In this document: positions 13,263 through 17,067 of the stretch, one piece after another
How positions within the stretch are numbered: the stretch's first letter is position 1
Layout of the letters: every line of letters begins with the position of its first letter
Source of the DNA: Veillonella sp.
GTDB lineage: Bacteria; Bacillota; Negativicutes; Veillonellales; Veillonellaceae
Direction of reading: 5' to 3'
DNA: 17,067 nucleotides
NCBI RefSeq assembly: GCF_019414865.1
Contig: NZ_DXLG01000032.1
Location: forward strand, 1-17,067
The notes under the pieces: model-generated
What the model was told of the DNA's origin: nothing
The model's input: only the letters and a program-made list of their open reading frames with translations
Database searches by the model: none
Program-made: the position numbers and the translations under genes

Positions 13263-14438
13263 TTATACCTCTCCTTCATATACAGAAACGACAGCTTGTG
13301 CAGCAATGCCTTCGCGGCGCCCAATAGCACCCAGCATTTCATTCGTTGTCGCTTTAATACTAATACGTTCTAATGGTATTTCTAAAACAGATTGTAAATT
13401 CGCCTTCATCGCATCGATGTGCGGCTTCAATTTAGGTGTCTCTGAAATAACCATAATATCTATATTATAGGCTTGTAACCCACATTCTTTCAATAAGGAA
13501 TTAACCTTTTCTAGTAAAAGCATACTAGAAATCCCTTTATATTCGTCATCTTCAGGCGGGAAATAATATCCAATATCGCGTAAACCTGCAGCACCTAGCA
13601 TGGCATCCATCAATGCATGAATGAGAACATCCGCATCGGAATGACCATCAGGACCGAGTTCAGATTCAATACGAACACCACCAAGAATACAAGGTCGACC
13701 TGCTTTTAATTGATGAATATCATAACCAAATCCAACGCGCATACGTGTATCCTCAATTCCTAAATATCGTTTAGCTACTGCAATATCATTCGGTGTTGTT
13801 ACCTTTATATTACAATAGTCTCCTTCAACTATATGTACAGGCTTTCCTACATACTCTACTAAAGATACATCATCTGTGCCAAGATACTTTGTTTCATAAG
13901 CCGCTTGATGAGCCTCTACAAATAAGTCTTTTTGAAAGCCTTGTGGCGTTTGAATTTGATATAACTCACTACGCTGTAATGTTTCCAAAACATTATGATC
14001 TCTATCAACTCGTTTAATGGTATCTGTAGCCGGAACCCCTACAGTAGCTGCACCATAGAGATTAGCCGCCTCAGCTACATCACTAAACATGTTAGTAGAA
14101 GCCAACGGTCGCGCCCCATCATGAACAAGAACTATATTGGTATCTTCTGATACAGCCTTGAGACCACATGCCACAGAATCTTGCCGTTCTTTTCCACCAA
14201 GTACGATGTGAACTGGAACAGTTAAATCCAACTCTTGAATATGTTTTGTCATATATTCTTGTTCACCATCGGCTACAACAAGAATAATCTCATTCAAACC
14301 TTCAACCTTTGCTACATTTTGTAGTGTACGCTGAATAATAGAGAATCTCCCTAAAGGAATAAATATCTTATTTTCTTTATATCCCATGCGGCGCCCAGCA
14401 CCAGCGGCGAGAACAATACAACTAATTACCTTGTCCAT
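13263..14438 (-). CDS. ispDF: Bifunctional IspD-IspF (MEP isoprenoid pathway)
   Basis: One 391-residue protein joins two enzymes of the non-mevalonate pathway. The N-terminal IspD part (about 1-226) makes CDP-methylerythritol from MEP and CTP: LAAGAGRRMG nucleotide loop (10-19), HDGARPL (106-112) and TPQGF (164-168). The C-terminal IspF part (about 234-391) makes methylerythritol cyclodiphosphate: metal ligands in GYDIHQL (D240, H242) and HSDADVLIHALMDAMLGA (266-283), plus KATTNEMLGAIGRREGI (362-378). The linker is short. The usual Firmicutes arrangement is two adjacent genes. The chosen ATG at 14438 has GGAGG five bases upstream; an ATG four codons earlier overlaps that site and is less likely. 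The start lies 17 bases inside yacL. Confidence 0.96.
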   Translation of the reverse strand: MDKVISCIVLAAGAGRRMGYKENKIFIPLGRFSIIQRTLQNVAKVEGLNEIILVVADGEQEYMTKHIQELDLTVPVHIVLGGKERQDSVACGLKAVSEDTNIVLVHDGARPLASTNMFSDVAEAANLYGAATVGVPATDTIKRVDRDHNVLETLQRSELYQIQTPQGFQKDLFVEAHQAAYETKYLGTDDVSLVEYVGKPVHIVEGDYCNIKVTTPNDIAVAKRYLGIEDTRMRVGFGYDIHQLKAGRPCILGGVRIESELGPDGHSDADVLIHALMDAMLGAAGLRDIGYYFPPEDDEYKGISSMLLLEKVNSLLKECGLQAYNIDIMVISETPKLKPHIDAMKANLQSVLEIPLERISIKATTNEMLGAIGRREGIAAQAVVSVYEGEV

Positions 14439-15573
14439 TTTGTCCTCCATCTACACGAGCAAAGATCATGCGACCTGCACTCGTTTGTAATATGGATGTA
14501 ACCATAACCTCTACGGTTTGGCCCACATAAGGTTTACCATCTTCCACAACAATCATGGTACCATCGTCAAGATACGCAACACCTTGATGTACCTCCTTAC
14601 CTTCTTTCATAATTTGCACGCGAATCCATTCACCGGCAATGAGGGCTGGTTTAAGTACATTAGCGAGCTCATTAAGATTGAGTACTTCAATACCTTGTAC
14701 ACGAGCAACCTTATTTAAGTTGAAATCATTAGTCATCAACTTCCATTGCTTGTCTAAAGCGAGGCGCATCAATTTAGAATCAACTTCTGTAAGATCATCG
14801 TAATCATCTTCCACTACTTCAATAGCTACCTTATTGGCATCTTGCATCTCTTTCAAAATATCGAGACCACGACGACCACGATTACGTTTGGTAGCATCTG
14901 CAGAGTCAGAAATAATTTGTAACTCATTCAATACAAAGAGTGGAACCATGAGAGGACCTTCAATAAAACCTGTATTACATAGTTCCTTAATACGACCATC
15001 AATGATAACAGAAGTATCTAATAGTTTTGGAGTACTCGTAGTTTTATCAGATTTATGAGTAGAGAACATTTTAAAACGACTAGTCTTTTTATTCCCATCT
15101 CCGCCCCATTGTTGTACATAATTATTGTACATTTCAGGGCCCTTGCGAGCCATGATTTTAAGGCCACTATATCCAAAGATAGCACTTAAAATAATAGGAA
15201 TGTAAGGTCCTATAATAGGTACTTGATTGAATGCAACACCAATTAAATTTGCAATAATAAGACCGAATAATAAACCGATGGTGCCTGCAATCAATTCTTG
15301 ATTTGGAATATGAGTGAGAATACGTTCTAATCGTTTAGCAATCACTAAACCTTGTTTTAAAATAAATGAAGAAATTAAATAACCAATAATAACGCCAATT
15401 AAAGTACCAATAATTAATACTGAAATACGTGCAATGGTCAATGACATATCCCCAAAGGACTCGAATTGAGAGACCAAATATGGGTCGATAATAGGTGCTA
15501 AGCTATCCATTCCAACATAGGCCGCTGTACCCACAAGAATGGCTATTACATAGCGCAATATCCGATAAATCAT
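14422..15573 (-). CDS. Membrane-anchored PIN/TRAM-domain protein (YacL family)
   Basis: The 383-residue protein has about four N-terminal membrane helices (roughly 5-25, 48-72, 94-115 and 118-137). A cytoplasmic PIN domain follows (about 183-300) with LLDTSVIIDGRI (184-195) and acidic residues near 186, 217, 265 and 283 forming a nuclease-like site. A C-terminal TRAM domain (about 310-375) is likely to bind RNA. It corresponds to B. subtilis YacL, for which I know no firmly settled function; a ribonuclease role follows from the domains only. ATG at 15573 is chosen, with AGGAGGTGA upstream; an adjacent TTG one codon earlier is possible. It follows radA by 15 bases. In Bacillus disA lies between radA and yacL; here it does not. 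Confidence 0.9.
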   Translation of the reverse strand: MIYRILRYVIAILVGTAAYVGMDSLAPIIDPYLVSQFESFGDMSLTIARISVLIIGTLIGVIIGYLISSFILKQGLVIAKRLERILTHIPNQELIAGTIGLLFGLIIANLIGVAFNQVPIIGPYIPIILSAIFGYSGLKIMARKGPEMYNNYVQQWGGDGNKKTSRFKMFSTHKSDKTTSTPKLLDTSVIIDGRIKELCNTGFIEGPLMVPLFVLNELQIISDSADATKRNRGRRGLDILKEMQDANKVAIEVVEDDYDDLTEVDSKLMRLALDKQWKLMTNDFNLNKVARVQGIEVLNLNELANVLKPALIAGEWIRVQIMKEGKEVHQGVAYLDDGTMIVVEDGKPYVGQTVEVMVTSILQTSAGRMIFARVDGGQNGQGN

Positions 15574-15588
15574 CAAATCACCTCCTAA

Positions 15589-16962
15589 TTAAGAAAATAC
15601 CAGTTGCATTGCTTCTTGAATAGATTTAACGCCTCTAATTTTGATAGAACTATCATTATCCTTGATCTGCTTATAATTGCCTTCAGGAATAATAAACTTT
15701 TTAAAGCCTAATTTTTTAGCTTCATTAATACGTTGTTCAATACGTGGAATACTACGAACATTACCAGTTAAGCCAACCTCGCCTAAGATGACCATATCAG
15801 TAGGAACAATGCGATTTTTTAAATTAGATACGATGGCAACAGCCATAGACAAGTCACAAGCTGGTTCGTTCACCTTGAGACCACCAATAACGTTAACGTA
15901 CACGTCCTTATTACCTAATGTAAAACCACAGCGTTTTTCTAGTACTGCTAATAGCACAATTAAACGATTTAAATCATAACCTATGGCAGTACGTCGTGGC
16001 ATGCCAAAAGCAGTTGTAACAACAAGACTTTGTACCTCTACAAGAATAGGACGAACCCCTTCAAGGTAAATCATAACGGCACTGCCACTTTCCTCATCCG
16101 ATCGTTCTGCCAACAACGAAGCGGAAGGATTAGAAAGCTCTTGTAGACCTTCCTCAACCATGGCAAAGATACCTGTTTCAGATGTGGATCCAAAACGATT
16201 CTTAATAGAGCGCAAAATACGGAATTGGTAAGACCGTTCACCTTCAAAATAAAGTACCACATCCACCATATGTTCTAACATACGTGGACCAGCAATATTA
16301 CCTTCCTTAGTAACGTGTCCAATAATTACTGTTGGAATATTGCGTTCTTTACAGAATCGAAGGAGTCGAGATGTACATTCTCGCACTTGGCTTACACTGC
16401 CTGGAGCAGCATCAATATCACCGGTATACATGGTTTGTATAGAGTCAATAACAAGTAAGGATGGCGTCATTGCATCAGCTTGCTCTAAAATATGATCTAA
16501 ATCTGTATCGGCAATCACTTGTAAACGTTCACTATTAATATGAAGTCGTTCTGCTCGAAGTTTAAGCTGTAATTGAGACTCCTCACCAGATGCATAAAGA
16601 ACTGTACCAACAGTATCGGCTACCTTTTGGGAAACCTGTAGTAATAATGTAGATTTACCGATGCCTGGATCACCACCCAATAGCATTAATGCACCAGGTA
16701 CTATACCTCCACCTAATACGCGATCAATTTCACCAAAGGTTGTAGATACACGCGCAATGGAGGAAATTTCAATATCCGGTAAAGCAGTTGGTTTTGTTGT
16801 TTGGTTTCCCACACCTCGTGAAGGTGTGCGGCTATGTTTAGTTTCTTTAATAATCTCTTCAACTAATGTATTCCATTCGCCACATTGTGGACAACGGCCC
16901 ATCCACTTAGAGGATTCCGCCCCACAATTTTGACAGAAGAATACTGATTTTGCTTTTGCCAT
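15589..16962 (-). CDS. radA: DNA repair protein RadA (Sms)
   Basis: RadA is a RecA-like helicase that helps branch migration during homologous recombination and transformation. The 457-residue product has the N-terminal zinc finger (C10, C13, C24, C27), the Walker A box GGDPGIGKST (96-105), Walker B LLVIDS (169-174), the RadA-specific KNRFGS motif (254-259), and a C-terminal Lon-protease-like domain (about 290-457). The ATG at 16962 has GAGGTAAT directly upstream. It heads the block with yacL, ispDF and gltX. A terminator for a gene outside the window ends about 17 bases before its ribosome binding site, so I could not place a clear promoter; it may overlap the hairpin or lie farther upstream. 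Confidence 0.97.
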   Translation of the reverse strand: MAKAKSVFFCQNCGAESSKWMGRCPQCGEWNTLVEEIIKETKHSRTPSRGVGNQTTKPTALPDIEISSIARVSTTFGEIDRVLGGGIVPGALMLLGGDPGIGKSTLLLQVSQKVADTVGTVLYASGEESQLQLKLRAERLHINSERLQVIADTDLDHILEQADAMTPSLLVIDSIQTMYTGDIDAAPGSVSQVRECTSRLLRFCKERNIPTVIIGHVTKEGNIAGPRMLEHMVDVVLYFEGERSYQFRILRSIKNRFGSTSETGIFAMVEEGLQELSNPSASLLAERSDEESGSAVMIYLEGVRPILVEVQSLVVTTAFGMPRRTAIGYDLNRLIVLLAVLEKRCGFTLGNKDVYVNVIGGLKVNEPACDLSMAVAIVSNLKNRIVPTDMVILGEVGLTGNVRSIPRIEQRINEAKKLGFKKFIIPEGNYKQIKDNDSSIKIRGVKSIQEAMQLVFS

Positions 16963-16988
16963 ATTACCTCAAGACTTGTATAAAATAT

Positions 16989-17025
16989 AAAAAAGGTCAT
17001 GAATGATAACCATTCATGACCTTTT
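16989..17025 (-). terminator. Terminator of the gene upstream of radA
   Basis: On the minus strand AAAAGGTCATGAATG and CATTCATGACCTTTT form a perfect 15-bp stem with a 5-base loop, followed by a tract of six T and further T-rich sequence. In Bacillus the gene at this place is clpC, but nothing of the upstream gene is visible here. Confidence 0.9.
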
Positions 17026-17067
17026 ATGCATAATTTTACTACATGGTTAACTATCACTACTCTATAG
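17026..17067. other. Right edge, non-coding
   Basis: Both strands carry stop codons close together and no start with a ribosome binding site. It is probably the 3' untranslated end of a gene located just outside the window. Confidence 0.5.

Noticed and set aside
1..17067. Search for CRISPR arrays, insertion sequences, prophage, toxin-antitoxin or defence genes
   Set aside because: No regularly spaced repeats, transposase, integrase or defence domains were seen; every substantial frame on the coding strand is accounted for by housekeeping or transport genes.

Overview
The window is about 17 kb of AT-rich bacterial chromosome in which every protein gene and the one RNA gene found lie on the minus strand, so biological order runs from high to low coordinates. 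The proteins and gene order are of Firmicutes type: radA-yacL-ispDF-gltX-cysS-mrnC-rlmB-rae1-sigH matches the Bacillus/Clostridium cluster. The sequences, the fused ispDF, the pimelate-dependent biotin gene bioW and a tmRNA tag of AEENFALAA suggest a Negativicute, most likely Veillonella. That assignment is recognition from memory, not a database match. The region is housekeeping chromosome. I see no CRISPR array, insertion sequence, prophage or defence system.

Layout in transcription order. (1) 16991-17025: terminator of a gene outside the window. (2) 16962-13263: a tight block of radA (recombination), yacL (membrane PIN/TRAM protein) and ispDF (bifunctional isoprenoid enzyme), followed after 2 nt by gltX and a terminator at 11738-11774. 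(3) 11657-10704: a separately promoted BASS-family sodium symporter, flanked by terminator-like hairpins. (4) 10602-10320: promoter and cysteine T-box riboswitch for cysS, followed by closely packed mrnC, rlmB and rae1. (5) 7104-6083: sigH with its own near-consensus promoter, overlapping secG, then a terminator only a few bases upstream of the rnr ribosome binding site. (6) 6063-3163: rnr and smpB and their terminator. (7) 3155-655: a biotin operon (ECF-type membrane protein, bioW, bioF) behind a promoter overlapped by two BirA-like operators. (8) 526-74: the tmRNA gene ssrA with a fully consensus promoter and a strong terminator.

How the genes work together. Five products act on RNA or ribosomes: MrnC (23S rRNA maturation), RlmB (23S methylation), Rae1 (ribosome-associated nuclease), RNase R, and the SmpB/tmRNA rescue pair. 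Two aminoacyl-tRNA synthetases are present, one of them controlled by uncharged tRNA-Cys. The biotin operon supplies only the first steps from external pimelate (pimelate to pimeloyl-CoA to KAPA); bioA, bioD and bioB are not in the window. The most interesting points are the small ECF S-like protein that may import pimelate, the paired BirA operators about five helical turns apart, the terminator abutting rnr, the repetitive basic tail of RNase R, and a sporulation-type SigH in a probable non-sporulating organism.
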